Shown: in pieces, positions 1 through 8,487 of the stretch
How the letters are laid out: each line of letters begins with the position of its first letter
How positions within the stretch are numbered: the stretch's first letter is position 1
Source of the DNA: Hymenobacter lapidarius
GTDB lineage: Bacteria > Bacteroidota > Bacteroidia > Cytophagales > Hymenobacteraceae
Assembly (NCBI RefSeq): GCF_001816145.1
Contig: NZ_MDZB01000101.1
Span: 1-56,306, forward strand
Reading direction: 5' to 3'
DNA length: 56,306 nt
Notes under the pieces: generated by a model
Told to the model about the DNA's origin: nothing
What the model saw: only the letters and a program-made list of their open reading frames with translations
Databases searched by the model: none
Position numbers and translations under genes: made by a program

Positions 1-127
1 CGGTACTTTGCTCTGGAAGTACGACTACCTGGCCGCCGGTTCGGTTTTCAGTTCGCCCGAAACCATCGTGGACGCGCTGATGCGCAATGCTTCCAAAAAA
101 TTCCCCTACACCGCTCCCAAATCTTAA
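1..127 (+). CDS. C-terminal end of an unrecognised protein (5' truncated by window edge)
   Basis: An open frame enters from the left edge and ends at TAA 125-127, giving about 41 residues that finish in KKFPYTAPKS. The composition looks like real protein (WKYDYLAAG, SPETIVDALMRN) and a strong terminator follows 25 bp later, which supports a genuine gene end. The tail loosely recalls the end of DUF4136-type lipoproteins, but too little is present to assign a family. Function unknown. Confidence 0.55.
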   Translation, partial: GTLLWKYDYLAAGSVFSSPETIVDALMRNASKKFPYTAPKS

Positions 128-152
128 TTTAACTGCCCCGGCTAGCGGCAGC

Positions 153-190
153 AAAAAGGCGGCCCCAACCACAGTTGGGGCCGCCTTTTT
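153..190 (+). terminator. Intrinsic terminator
   Basis: Perfect 17-nt inverted repeat (153-169 and 174-190, core GGCGGCCCCAAC/GTTGGGGCCGCC) with a 4-nt loop and A/T tails on both sides. It terminates the truncated plus-strand gene and, being symmetric, could also stop serS transcripts coming from the other side. Confidence 0.85.
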
Positions 191-214
191 AATGTCTGCA
201 CTTGGCGTTATTAT

Positions 215-263
215 TAGTTGCTGGTTGCCAACTCCGATTTTAACAACTGACAACCAGCAACTA
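215..263. repeat. Interspersed hairpin of the CAACTGACAA type
   Basis: Arms TAGTTGCTGGTTG (215-227) and CAACCAGCAACTA (251-263) are perfect complements; the loop contains AACAACTGA. Related TTGTCAGTTG/CAACTGACAA sequences recur near 11500, 15722 and 39735 in this window, always between genes, so this is one member of a dispersed palindromic family. Confidence 0.6.
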
Positions 264-272
264 AAAACCATT

Positions 273-1592
273 TTACCCAATCCGCTCGAAGCCGCAGTAG
301 CTGTGTAGCACCTGCGGTAGGTCGATGCCCGTGCTGGTCTGGTTGTTTTCCAGCAGGGCGGCCACGATGCGGGGCAGGGCCAGGGCCGAGCCGTTGAGCG
401 TGTGCAGGAGTTGGGTTTTGCCACCATCGGCGCGGTAGCGGCACTTGAGGCGGTTGGCCTGGTAGGTTTCAAAGTTCGACACCGAGCTCACTTCCAGCCA
501 GCGGCCCTGGGCGGCGCTCCACACCTCCAGGTCGTAGGTGAGGGCAGCGGTGAAACCCATGTCGCCGCCACACAGCCGCAACACGCGGTAGGGAAGGTTG
601 AGCTGCTGCAACAGGCCTTCTACGTGGGCCAGCATGGCTTCCAGGGCGCCGTAGCTCTGGTCGGGCTCCGTGATTTGCACAATTTCTACCTTGTCGAACT
701 GGTGCAGGCGGTTGAGGCCGCGCACATCGGCGCCCCAGGAGCCGGCCTCGCGGCGGAAGCAGGGCGTGTGGCCGGCCATGCGCACGGGCAGCTTGTCCGG
801 GGCAATGATTTCGTCGCGGTAAATATTGGTCAGCGGCACCTCGGCCGTGGGAATGAGGTAGAGGTCGTCCTTGGCGTCGTGGTACATCTGGCCCTCCTTG
901 TCGGGCAGCTGACCGGTGCCGTAGCCGCTGGCCTCGTTCACCAGAATCGGAGGCTGAATTTCGGTGTAGCCAGCGTTGCGGGCCTCGTCCAGAAAGAAGT
1001 TGATGAGGGCCCGCTGCAGCCGGGCGCCCTGGTTTTTGTACACCGGAAAGCCCGCGCCCGTGATTTTGTTGCCCAGCTCAAAATCGATGATGTCGTACTT
1101 TTTAATCAACTCCCAGTGCGGCTGTGCGTCGGGGCCTAGCGTGGGCTTAGTGCCGTGCTCGCGCACCACCTCATTGTCCTGGGCAGCGCGGCCCTGGGGC
1201 ACGCTGGCGTGGGGCAGGTTGGGTAGCTTGTAAAGCAATTGCTGCTGCTCCTTCTCAACTTGGGCTAAATCTAAAAGAGCAGTTTTAACTCTTTCTTTGG
1301 CTTCAGTAGCTTGACGTTGGTAAGATGCTAAGCTGATTCCCTCCATAGGGCTCAAAGAGCCATCTAAAGCGGGAATAGCAGCAGAATTCTGCTTTTTGAG
1401 CAGAGGGCCAATGAGCCTAGCCATTTCATTACCTTCAGTTTTTGCTTGGTCGTGGCTGGTTTGAAGCGAGCGGCGGCGCTGGTCCAGGTCCAGGATGGCG
1501 GCCACATCGGCGGGGCCGGTGGCGTAGTGTTTTTTGGCGAGGCCAGCCAGCACCAGCTCGGTCTGGTCGCGGAGAACGGAAATTTGCAGCAT
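273..1592 (-). CDS. serS: Seryl-tRNA synthetase
   Basis: Class II aminoacyl-tRNA synthetase that charges tRNA-Ser (and tRNA-Sec where present). The start chosen is ATG at 1592, giving MLQISVLRDQ and 439 residues, close to the family's usual 420-430. The N-terminal third is the long helical hairpin that grips the tRNA; class II motif 2 is seen as CFRREAGSWGADVRGLNRLHQFDKVE (split in two: CFRREAGSWG and RLHQFDKVE) and motif 3 as the region around NGSALALPRI. It is transcribed divergently from rho. The frame stays open 18 codons upstream, but that extension has no family similarity. Intact, housekeeping. Confidence 0.97.
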   Translation of the reverse strand: MLQISVLRDQTELVLAGLAKKHYATGPADVAAILDLDQRRRSLQTSHDQAKTEGNEMARLIGPLLKKQNSAAIPALDGSLSPMEGISLASYQRQATEAKERVKTALLDLAQVEKEQQQLLYKLPNLPHASVPQGRAAQDNEVVREHGTKPTLGPDAQPHWELIKKYDIIDFELGNKITGAGFPVYKNQGARLQRALINFFLDEARNAGYTEIQPPILVNEASGYGTGQLPDKEGQMYHDAKDDLYLIPTAEVPLTNIYRDEIIAPDKLPVRMAGHTPCFRREAGSWGADVRGLNRLHQFDKVEIVQITEPDQSYGALEAMLAHVEGLLQQLNLPYRVLRLCGGDMGFTAALTYDLEVWSAAQGRWLEVSSVSNFETYQANRLKCRYRADGGKTQLLHTLNGSALALPRIVAALLENNQTSTGIDLPQVLHSYCGFERIG

Positions 1593-2039
1593 GGGGGTCG
1601 AAGTGGAACGGGGGCAAATGTCGGAAGTAAAACCGGGTGGAACCACAGGGCTGCTGCTGTGGGCCCTGCCGCGGGCCGCAACTTATTTTGCGGCCCCACC
1701 TGTTAAACCCTCACCGACCGGCATCCGATTTGGCGGTTTGCCCGTAATGCGCTAACATTGCGTTAGCAACCGGCCGCCGTGGCTGGAACCGCAGGCCTTG
1801 GCGCCTGCTTCCGGCCCGTCATTTGCTGAACTCCCCCCGCGGCCCCTTTCGCACCTCATTTTCTTGCTTATCCCATTGCGCGCCGCGCGCTGCTATTCTT
1901 ATAATAGCCCGCGTTTCCTGCCAATGCTTTATCGCGGCCTGTCCGCTTTCGTGCCATAGCTGGTTTGTTGAGCCCCACGCGGGCCCCCAGGGCCGCCAGC
2001 CCCTCGATTCACGCCGATGTTTCTCCCCTTATTTCCTTT
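1593..2039. other. Divergent intergenic region between serS and rho
   Basis: 447 bp without a convincing gene. It must carry the serS promoter (minus) and the rho promoter and leader (plus). I see no perfect TAnnTTTG box. A short inverted repeat, GCTAAC (1751-1756) and GTTAGC (1762-1767), could be a binding site, but this is weak. A long rho leader would fit the known autoregulation of rho in other bacteria; that is inference. Confidence 0.4.
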
Positions 2040-4240
2040 ATGCACACCATTAACGAGTTGAAGGACCGGCTGCTGTCCGACCTCAAAGAAATTGCCGAGC
2101 AGATGAATGTCGGCAACTTCAAACGGCTCAGCAAGCAGGATTTGATTTACAAAATCCTCGACCAACAAGCCGTCATTCCGGGTTCCGCCGACCAGGCTGC
2201 TCCTGTGGCCGCTCCGGCTGCCGAAGCCCCTGTGGCTGCCCCGCCGCGCGCCGCCAAAGCCCGCCGCCCGGCCCCAGCACTGCCGAGCAGCCGTTTTCGG
2301 ACGTGGCTCCGCCGGCTGCCAAAGCCGACCGTGCCCCACGCGAGCCCCGCCGCGAAACTCAGCCCGCCGCCAACGTTGAAATCCTGGACCCCATCGAAGG
2401 CTTGGCCCTGGTGCCTGCTTCTGAAGCTACCGGTGCCTCCCTGGCCAACGAGCTCGTGCCCGTAGCAGAGCCGCAAGTCAACGATGACGCCGGCCCCAGC
2501 GCCGAGCAACAGATTAACGGCACCGAGCAGGACGCCAACGCCGCCCGCCCCGAGCGCCGGGAGCGCCGCGAGCGGGTAGACCGTGCAGGCCGCCCCATCA
2601 CGGAGCAGCGCGCCGCCGAGATGGCCGCCGAAAAGGCCGCCGCCGAAGTTGCGGCCGCTGCAGAAGCCGCTAACGCGCCCTTGGAGAATGGCGCCGATGG
2701 CCGTGATGGCAGCCGCGACAACCGTCGCGAAGCTGGCGGCAGTGGCTTTGGCGACCGCCGCGAAAACCGCGCCGACCGCTTCGAGCGCGACAACCGCGAG
2801 CCGCGTGACGGCCGCGAGCAGCGCTTCCCCCGCAACGACCAGCCCCGCGAAAACCGCGAGCCGCGCAGCGACCAGCCGCGCGAACCCCGCAACGACCAGC
2901 CGCGTGAGCCGCGCAACGACCAACCCCGCAACGGCCAGGAACCCCGCCAGGACCGCGACAATAATCGCAACCTGACCCGCGAGGAGCGCTACGCCCAGCG
3001 CGACCTGCAGCGCCAACAGCGCGCCCTCAACCCCGACGGCACCCCCCGCACCGACCAGCCCCAGCGCGAGCCGCGCGAACCCCAGCAACAGCGCGAGCCC
3101 CAGCGCCCCGCCCGCCAGGACCTGGACTTGGTGGTGCCCGGCGGTGGCACGTTCGAACTGATGCCCGACGGCGGCTATGGCTTCCTGCGTTCGCCCTATT
3201 ATAACTACCTCTCCTCGCCCGACGACATTTACGTGTCGCCGCAGCAGGTGAAGCAGTATGCCATGAAGCCCGGCGATACGGTGATTTGCACCATTCGTCC
3301 GCCCCGCGAAGGCGAAAAATACTTTGCCCTGGTGGGCGTGGACAGCATGAACGGCCGCACTGTGGAGGAAGTCCGCGACCGGGTGCCATTCAGCCACCTC
3401 ACCCCGCTTTTTGCGGACCAGCGCATGAAGCTGAGCACCAAGTCCAGCCAAATCAGCACCCGCGTGCTTGATTTGTTTGCCCCCATCGGCAAGGGCCAGC
3501 GCGGCCTGATTGTGGCCCAGCCCAAAACCGGTAAAACCGTGCTGCTGCAGGAGGTGGCCAACGCCATTTCGGAAAACCACCCCGAGGTGTACCTGATGAT
3601 TCTGCTCATCGACGAACGCCCCGAGGAAGTGACCGACATGGCCCGCACCGTGAAGGCCGAAGTGCTCAGCTCGACCTTCGACGAAACGGCCGACCGCCAT
3701 GTGAAAATCGCCGAAATGGCCCTGGACAAGGCGCGCCGCCTCGTGGAGTGCGGCCACGACGTGGTGATTCTGCTCGACTCCATCACCCGCCTGGCCCGGG
3801 CTTACAACACGGTGCAGCCCAGCTCCTCGCGCATCCTTTCGGGTGGTATCGACGCGGGCGCCCTGCAAAAGCCCAAGCGCTTCTTCGGTGCGGCCCGCAA
3901 CGTGGAAGGCGGCGGCTCGCTCACCATCATCGCCACCGCGCTTATCGAAACCGGCTCCAAGATGGACGAGGTTATTTTCGAGGAATTCAAAGGCACCGGC
4001 AACATGGAACTGCAGCTGGACCGCAAGCTGGCCAACAAGCGCGTGTTCCCGGCCATCGACATCCCGGCTTCCGGCACCCGCCGCGAAGACCTGCTCATGA
4101 GCAAGGACGAGCTGAGCCGCGTGTGGGTACTCCGCAAGTTTATGTCGGACATGACGGCCACCGAGGCCATGGAATTCCTCAAGGACCGCATCAAAGGCAC
4201 CAAGGACAACGAGGAATTCCTCATCTCCATGAACGGCTAA
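2040..4240 (+). CDS. rho: Transcription termination factor Rho (single-base frameshift near 2272-2275)
   Basis: Hexameric RNA helicase that terminates transcription. ATG 2040 opens a Rho N-terminal helical domain ([25 protein letters not shown]-like). The frame must change at the C run 2272-2275 (one missing C gives ...[12 protein letters not shown]...) to reach the main frame. Then comes an Arg/Gln/Asn-rich disordered insertion of about 270 residues, the cold-shock RNA-binding domain ([21 protein letters not shown]), Walker A ([11 protein letters not shown]), Walker B ([16 protein letters not shown]) and the C-terminal part of the ATPase. Corrected length is about 733 residues, as expected for Bacteroidota Rho. 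Monocistronic, with a terminator directly after. The frameshift is probably a sequence error. Confidence 0.93.
2831..2935 (+). repeat. Tandem 24-nt repeat inside rho
   Basis: Diverged copies of a 24-nt unit (CGCARCGACCAGCCGCGY-GARCC) encode the peptide repeat NDQPREPR three to four times within the disordered Rho insertion. Being a multiple of three, copy-number change would keep frame and only lengthen or shorten the linker. Confidence 0.75.
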
Positions 4241-4264
4241 TTCTGGTCTGTTTCACAAGCGAAA

Positions 4265-4295
4265 AGCCCGTTGCAATCATGCAGCGGGCTCTTTT
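4265..4295 (+). terminator. Intrinsic terminator of rho
   Basis: Stem AGCCCGTTGCA (4265-4275) and TGCAGCGGGCT (4280-4290) with one G-T pair and a 4-nt loop, followed by CTTTT. It lies 25 bp after the rho stop codon. Confidence 0.8.
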
Positions 4296-4302
4296 GTGCT
4301 TT

Positions 4303-4346
4303 ATAAGGGCGTAGAGATGCAATATGTTGCGTCTCTACGCCCTTAT
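4303..4346. repeat. 44-nt near-perfect palindrome (GTAGAGAYGCAA family)
   Basis: Arms 4303-4322 and 4327-4346 pair over 20 nt with a single G-T mismatch around a TATG loop; the core is GTAGAGATGCAA / TTGCGTCTCTAC. It sits immediately after the rho terminator, has no T-run, and looks like a dispersed REP/MITE-type hairpin rather than a terminator. Confidence 0.7.
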
Positions 4347-4365
4347 GCCAACAAGGAAACCCCGC

Positions 4366-4373
4366 TAAATTTG
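4366..4373 (+). promoter_or_regulatory. -7 box (TAAATTTG) of the DsbA-like gene
   Basis: Perfect match to the Bacteroidota TAnnTTTG element, 20 bp before the ATG at 4394, implying a leader of about 14 nt. Confidence 0.55.
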
Positions 4374-4393
4374 AGCCCCTATCATACTACCCA

Positions 4394-5062
4394 ATGGCTC
4401 CTGTTGCACCCGTTTCCCAGCCCGAACTGCTTTATATTCATGACCCGCTTTGCGGCTGGTGCTACGGCATGAGCCCCGTTATCAGCCGCGTACAGGCCGA
4501 TTTCGCCGGCCGGCTCGACGTCTCAGTGCTATGCGGCGGGATGCTGACCGGCGCTCAGACCGCGCCCATCGCAGAAACGTGGCACGACCTCAAAAAGGAG
4601 TTGGCTGATGTGAAAAAGGCCACGGGCGTGGAAATAGGTGCCGCATTCATCGCCCTAGCCGAGGAAGGGACTTACGTGTACGACTCGGAGCCGCCTAGCC
4701 GGGCCATTGTCGCCTTTCGCCAGATTACGCAGAACCCCGCCCGCGCCGTGGCCTTTGCGCAGGCTGTGCAACTGGCCCTGTTTCGGGACGGAATGGATTT
4801 GAACGACCCTACTACCTACAACGCGCTGCTCGCGCCATTCGGCGTTGATGCAACGGAGTTTCACCGCCGGTTTGCGGCCCTAGAAACGGCTCGGGCGACG
4901 CAGCAGGAATTTGCCGCCGTGGCCCGCATTGGGGTGCAGGGCTTCCCGACGAGCGTGGTGCGGCTGGGCGAGCAGGGCTACGTGCTGGCCCTCGGCTACC
5001 AGCCCTACGAGTTGGTGCAGCAGGGCCTGGAGCAGCTGTTGCGGGAGAACGGCGCGCAGTAG
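4394..5062 (+). CDS. DsbA-family thiol oxidoreductase-like protein
   Basis: 222 residues with a thioredoxin-fold N-terminus: beta strand LLYIHDPLCGWCYGM carries a CGWC active site at about residues 20-23, followed by a helical insertion and a C-terminal GFPTSVVRLGEQG segment that supplies the cis-proline (GFPT). This is the layout of cytoplasmic DsbA/FrnE-like proteins such as DSBA oxidoreductases. There is no signal peptide, so it probably acts in the cytoplasm, perhaps as a disulfide isomerase or glutathione-dependent enzyme; the substrate is unknown. It has its own promoter-like box and is convergent with the lipoprotein gene 10 bp downstream. Confidence 0.85.
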   Translation: MAPVAPVSQPELLYIHDPLCGWCYGMSPVISRVQADFAGRLDVSVLCGGMLTGAQTAPIAETWHDLKKELADVKKATGVEIGAAFIALAEEGTYVYDSEPPSRAIVAFRQITQNPARAVAFAQAVQLALFRDGMDLNDPTTYNALLAPFGVDATEFHRRFAALETARATQQEFAAVARIGVQGFPTSVVRLGEQGYVLALGYQPYELVQQGLEQLLRENGAQ

Positions 5063-5071
5063 CTAGCCGCT

Positions 5072-5704
5072 TTACCGCACCCGGATAACCTGTTTTTTGA
5101 GTGGCGACCACGCAATCTGCTGCCGGTCTTCCTTGCCTTTCAAATAGTCGAATCGAATGGCATCGGGCCGCTGCTTCAGGTCGTTCCAGGCGGCGCGGTC
5201 CAGATTCTCGATTTCGGTTGGGAAAACAGATGTGGCGGCGATGGCGGGGGCGTGGAATTGCGAAGGCTGAAAGAACCGGTCGATGCGCCGCCGTACGTAA
5301 GCCGCGCGCTGGGCGCGGGTGGCGGTGGGCGTTGTCATCTCATAGACCAGTGTGGCTTCGAGGTCGGGCTCGGTGAGCATTTCCCGGAATATGACTTGAC
5401 CCTCGGCGTTGGTAATGGTGAATTCGCCGGTGCCTTCCAGCATTGACGGCCCCCGGAATACCAGCTGGAACGTATCGGGTGGCCCCTGCGGGCTGCTGAA
5501 ATTGCGCCGCTCGCGCACCGTGCGCAGGGTGTCGCGCAGGGCCGAGACGGCTTTGGTGCCGGAGGTATCGGGCGGGGGCAGGGCCGCGGAATCCCGGGCT
5601 GGCTGGCCGGCCGCGGCGGAGTCGGTGCCTTCCTGCACGGCCGAAGGAGTGGAGTTGCAAGCCGCCAGCAGCAGCGGTAACAGGGCAAACCAGGAATAAC
5701 GCAT
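5072..5704 (-). CDS. Putative lipoprotein of unknown function
   Basis: The start chosen is ATG 5704, because MRYSWFALLPLLLAAC is a clear lipoprotein signal with the lipobox LAAC; an upstream in-frame extension lacks this sense. Mature protein of about 195 residues: a low-complexity spacer rich in Ala/Asp/Ser/Pro, then a compact domain (FRGPSMLEGTGEFTI ... KQVIRVR) that I do not recognise. The ending WSPLKKQVIRVR overlaps nothing. Probably anchored in the outer or inner membrane facing the periplasm. Last gene of a minus-strand group after the UbiA homologue. Confidence 0.75.
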   Translation of the reverse strand: MRYSWFALLPLLLAACNSTPSAVQEGTDSAAAGQPARDSAALPPPDTSGTKAVSALRDTLRTVRERRNFSSPQGPPDTFQLVFRGPSMLEGTGEFTITNAEGQVIFREMLTEPDLEATLVYEMTTPTATRAQRAAYVRRRIDRFFQPSQFHAPAIAATSVFPTEIENLDRAAWNDLKQRPDAIRFDYLKGKEDRQQIAWSPLKKQVIRVR

Positions 5705-5726
5705 GAGGTCAGTTAGAAGGAAAGAT

Positions 5727-5770
5727 AAAACACCTATTTCTACGCAGCCGCGATGGATTGGAGGTGTTTT
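5727..5770 (-). terminator. Possible terminator after the UbiA-family gene
   Basis: AAAACACCT (5727-5735) pairs with AGGTGTTTT (5762-5770). Read on the minus strand the hairpin ends in TTTTA. The 26-nt loop makes it weak. Confidence 0.35.
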
Positions 5771-5787
5771 TTTAGGGCCGGGCCGCT

Positions 5788-6663
5788 CTAGCGCCAGAGC
5801 AGCATGGCAATAAAGGCCGCACTCAGGCACAGCGACGAAACCTGGTTCATGCGCATGGTGTGCTCAAAATTGGCGGCTTTCTCATCGTGCCACACCAGCC
5901 AGACCCAGCGGCTGAATAGCACCACCACCGGCCCCGTAGCCACCAGAAACAGGAGCAGCGGCCGGATTTCCTGGCGCAGCCAATAGGCCAGCCCCAGCGC
6001 CGCCGCGCCCGCCAGCAGCCCCACTGCCGCAAACACAAACGTACCCCGAATGCCTAACCGCAAACTCAGGGTGCGGTCGCCGCGCCGGGCGTCTTCCTCG
6101 TGCTGGTACACCTGCGTGAGCGGGTAGGATCCGCACAAAAACAGCGTGCTCACCAGCGCCAGCAGCAGGTTGGTTTTTTCAAAAAGCTGGTTTTCCGTGG
6201 CTCCCGCACCTATTTGCGTCATCAGAAAAGTAAAGGCACCCTGGAATACCACCACCACCAGCGTGCTCAGCAGCGGGTACTTTTTCAGCCGGATTCCCTC
6301 GTAGCTATACGCCTTCGAAACCAGCAGATACACCACCACCAGCCCCGCAAAGGGCAGCGAAATGAGCGCCGCCCCGGCCACAGCCAGTGCATCGAAGAGC
6401 CACACCAAGTGTAGCAGCTCCGGCGTCACCTTGGGCGGCGCCTTGAGGCCACCAATGCTGCCCTCGTCCTTGTCGTAAAAGGAATTGTAGCCATTCGAGG
6501 CGGGGTAGGCCAGCAGGTGCAGCACCACAAACACGCCCGCCGCCCGCCCGCCGTTCCACGGCCCGCGCAGGGCACTTAAGCCAAACCAGAATACGGGCAT
6601 CAGGTAAATAGAAAAGGGAATGCGCAGCAGCGGCAGCGCCCGTCGGTAAGCAGCAAGAGACAT
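5788..6663 (-). CDS. UbiA-family prenyltransferase
   Basis: 291 residues from ATG 6663 (MSLAAYRRALPLLRIPFSIY). An integral membrane protein with about eight hydrophobic segments. The Asp-rich prenyl-diphosphate/Mg site is visible as NGYNSFYDKDEG at about residue 70, and the second conserved region as EEDARRGDRTLSLRLG. Family members attach a prenyl chain to an aromatic or other acceptor in quinone, heme or lipid synthesis. Here the acceptor cannot be told, and the neighbours (a methyltransferase upstream and a lipoprotein downstream on the same strand) suggest a small lipid or quinone modification unit, which is inference. Confidence 0.85.
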   Translation of the reverse strand: MSLAAYRRALPLLRIPFSIYLMPVFWFGLSALRGPWNGGRAAGVFVVLHLLAYPASNGYNSFYDKDEGSIGGLKAPPKVTPELLHLVWLFDALAVAGAALISLPFAGLVVVYLLVSKAYSYEGIRLKKYPLLSTLVVVVFQGAFTFLMTQIGAGATENQLFEKTNLLLALVSTLFLCGSYPLTQVYQHEEDARRGDRTLSLRLGIRGTFVFAAVGLLAGAAALGLAYWLRQEIRPLLLFLVATGPVVVLFSRWVWLVWHDEKAANFEHTMRMNQVSSLCLSAAFIAMLLWR

Positions 6664-6670
6664 GCACGAA

Positions 6671-6748
6671 AGTAGCGCGAAGCCGTGCTTCGCGGCCCTG
6701 AACGATACCCGAACGGCGCGGGAACGCAAAGCACGGCTTCGCGCTACT
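6671..6748. repeat. 20-bp perfect inverted repeat (GTAGCGCGAAGC family)
   Basis: AGTAGCGCGAAGCCGTGCTT (6671-6690) and its exact complement (6729-6748) flank a 38-nt centre, filling the whole gap between the methyltransferase and UbiA genes. The GTAGCGCG core recurs at 23253-23340. A dispersed palindromic element; it may also shape the mRNA between the two cotranscribed genes. Confidence 0.7.
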
Positions 6749-6750
6749 CG

Positions 6751-7539
6751 CTACTTCTTGGGCCAGCCGATGAGGTAGGTGACTTGCGGGCCCCACCAGT
6801 GGTGCTTTTTGCCCGCTTGCCACTCAAACAGCCCAGCCGGGTCGGCCGAATGAGCCAGGTTCAGCAACTCATGCGTCGAATACATACGGAGTAGCGACAC
6901 CGAACCGTCCCAGATGGTGCAGAGCGGAATGATAGGCAAGAGGTAGGTAAACACCAGCCGGCTTAGCCGGAATGGCCGGAAAAACGGCGTGAGCAGCAGC
7001 TGCGCCACGGGCAGCACCGTGCAGGCCAGCAGCAGTTCCAGCCAGTGCTTTCCGGCGCCCTCAAATACGCCGATGCCCGTGCCGGCCCGCACGGCGTCAC
7101 GCAGCAACGCTTCGGCGGCTTCGGGTGGGAAGTGGTGAAAGGCCGAAAAAATGGTGCGGAAACCTGGCAGATGAGAAGGCACAGCCAGCGCATTAACTGA
7201 GGCGGATTCGTGCCCGATGCGGCCTTGGGTGCGCTCGGCAATATCGGCCCAGGCGGCGGGCTGGGGGTACAGGTCGGTGAGGGTAATGCGTATGCCGCTC
7301 ATTCCCTGCGCTTCCAGTGCGCGCCACACGGTTTCGGTGCCGCCCCCGGCGCCGGCACCCAACTCCAGCACGGTGGTCTGGCTGGTGCGGCGCAGGCCCT
7401 CGGCCAGCAAGGGCGCAATGGGCCGATAAGTGCCCAGCGCCGAAATCATGAACCGCAGGTAGTCCATCATCCCAGCCCGAATAACCGTTGGAAACCACGG
7501 CAAGTCTTCAAACTCAAACAGGCGTAAGCGGAGGCGCAT
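6751..7539 (-). CDS. SAM-dependent methyltransferase-like protein with membrane segments
   Basis: 262 residues from ATG 7539. A class I methyltransferase fold: glycine-rich SAM loop VLELGAGAGGGTE at about residue 66, acidic end of strand 2 (ITLTDLYPQP), and post-motif FRTIFSAFHHFPPE. The second half contains two hydrophobic stretches (LELLLACTVLPVAQLLL and LVFTYLLPIIPLC), so the protein is probably membrane-associated and may act on a lipid. Substrate not identifiable. Upstream of the UbiA-family gene on the same strand, separated by a palindromic repeat. Confidence 0.8.
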   Translation of the reverse strand: MRLRLRLFEFEDLPWFPTVIRAGMMDYLRFMISALGTYRPIAPLLAEGLRRTSQTTVLELGAGAGGGTETVWRALEAQGMSGIRITLTDLYPQPAAWADIAERTQGRIGHESASVNALAVPSHLPGFRTIFSAFHHFPPEAAEALLRDAVRAGTGIGVFEGAGKHWLELLLACTVLPVAQLLLTPFFRPFRLSRLVFTYLLPIIPLCTIWDGSVSLLRMYSTHELLNLAHSADPAGLFEWQAGKKHHWWGPQVTYLIGWPKK

Positions 7540-7682
7540 GGCCCAAGAATACGCAAATGGGACGGAAGCAGCCAAAAAAGCTCTATTAAATAGCCCGACT
7601 GTGGCCGCTTATTTGGCGCAATGGTCGCCACCGTACCAAGGCCGCAGCGCTAGCCTTATCGCGCACCAACGGCTTGCATTAG

Positions 7683-8120
7683 CTAGGCGTACACAACTTT
7701 TGAAGTCTTTTGGCGGGGCCGATACAGCCAGGCAACTGCCAATACGGCCGCGCCCAGGTAAGGCCGCGAAAAGCTCAACAAGCTGCTAGGCGGGCCAATG
7801 GGCAACCAATGCAGCAGCGCCATGTGGGCAACTCCAAACACCACCAGCACCCCCGCCAGGGCCAGCAGGCGGCAGCGCAGTTCAGTGCAGGCATGACGGG
7901 ACATCGCAAAAAAAGGCCAAGCCAGGGGCACGCAAGCCAGGGAAAGCAAGGCCACCATCAGGCCTACTACCAAGGGCACCGCCAGGTCAGTCGGGTATTT
8001 AAAGCTGAAGTCCAGCGCCAGCAGGGCAGTGCCTCCCAGGTTGCTGAGCAGCCATATCCAGAGGGTACGGACCAAAGCGGACTGGCCAGTAGCAGGAGTA
8101 GAAAGGTAAGTGAATGGCAT
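7683..8120 (-). CDS. Hypothetical membrane protein (4 TM)
   Basis: 145 residues from ATG 8120; a TTG seven codons upstream is also possible. Four hydrophobic helices are evident (TLWIWLLSNLGGTALLAL, LAVPLVVGLMVALLSLACV, LLALAGVLVVFGVAHMALL, YLGAAVLAVAWLY). No motif recognised. The gene stands alone on the minus strand, with 140 bp of unassigned sequence downstream and an AT-rich gap upstream. Function unknown. Confidence 0.6.
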   Translation of the reverse strand: MPFTYLSTPATGQSALVRTLWIWLLSNLGGTALLALDFSFKYPTDLAVPLVVGLMVALLSLACVPLAWPFFAMSRHACTELRCRLLALAGVLVVFGVAHMALLHWLPIGPPSSLLSFSRPYLGAAVLAVAWLYRPRQKTSKVVYA

Positions 8121-8462
8121 AATGCAAAAAAGGACAGGCAAGAAAAGAAAATGCGATAAGCTGATGAATTCTGTGAACGTGCCAGAATGAAGGATGAACG
8201 TCTAGTTTCAACCGGCGAATAATTTACGAACCACTTCATTTGTCTGGTTTTTGTAATCAGATAAATTATATTATTGGGAATCGGGGAGCGGGGAGCTAAG
8301 GCCGGAACCACAGGCGCCTGAATAGGTTAATGGTTTGATATTAAGTTATTTATAAAATAAAGTTGAGAGGTATTTATCCAGCTGTTAGAAATTCATTCCG
8401 CTTTTGGGAGCAATTATTTTGAAAAAAATTTCCGGAGAGCATTGGCAATCCCCTATTGCATC
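8121..8462. other. AT-rich intergenic region
   Basis: About 340 bp between divergent genes, clearly more AT-rich than its surroundings, especially 8210-8400. It should hold the promoter of the 7683-8120 gene and upstream elements of the 8488 operon. I see no convincing gene in it. Confidence 0.4.
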
Positions 8463-8482
8463 TAACTTTGCAGTACAAAGTA
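8463..8482 (+). promoter_or_regulatory. -7 box TAACTTTG merged with palindromic operator
   Basis: TAACTTTG (8463-8470) matches TAnnTTTG exactly. The same bases form the left half of AACTTTG-N5-CAAAGTA (8464-8482), a palindrome repeated at 9502-9520. The overlap of promoter core and palindrome is the classic arrangement of a repressor site. Start codon 8488 follows 5 bp later, so the transcript would be almost leaderless. Confidence 0.65.
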
Positions 8483-8487
8483 CTTCT

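Noticed and set aside
2272..2275. Programmed -1 frameshifting in rho
   Set aside because: No slippery X-XXY-YYZ heptamer of the usual kind and no obvious downstream pseudoknot; similar one-base indels in three other genes make error more likely.
2147..3868. 573-codon antisense frame over rho
   Set aside because: Low-complexity Ala/Gly/Val sequence caused by the repetitive sense strand; rho is clearly the real gene.
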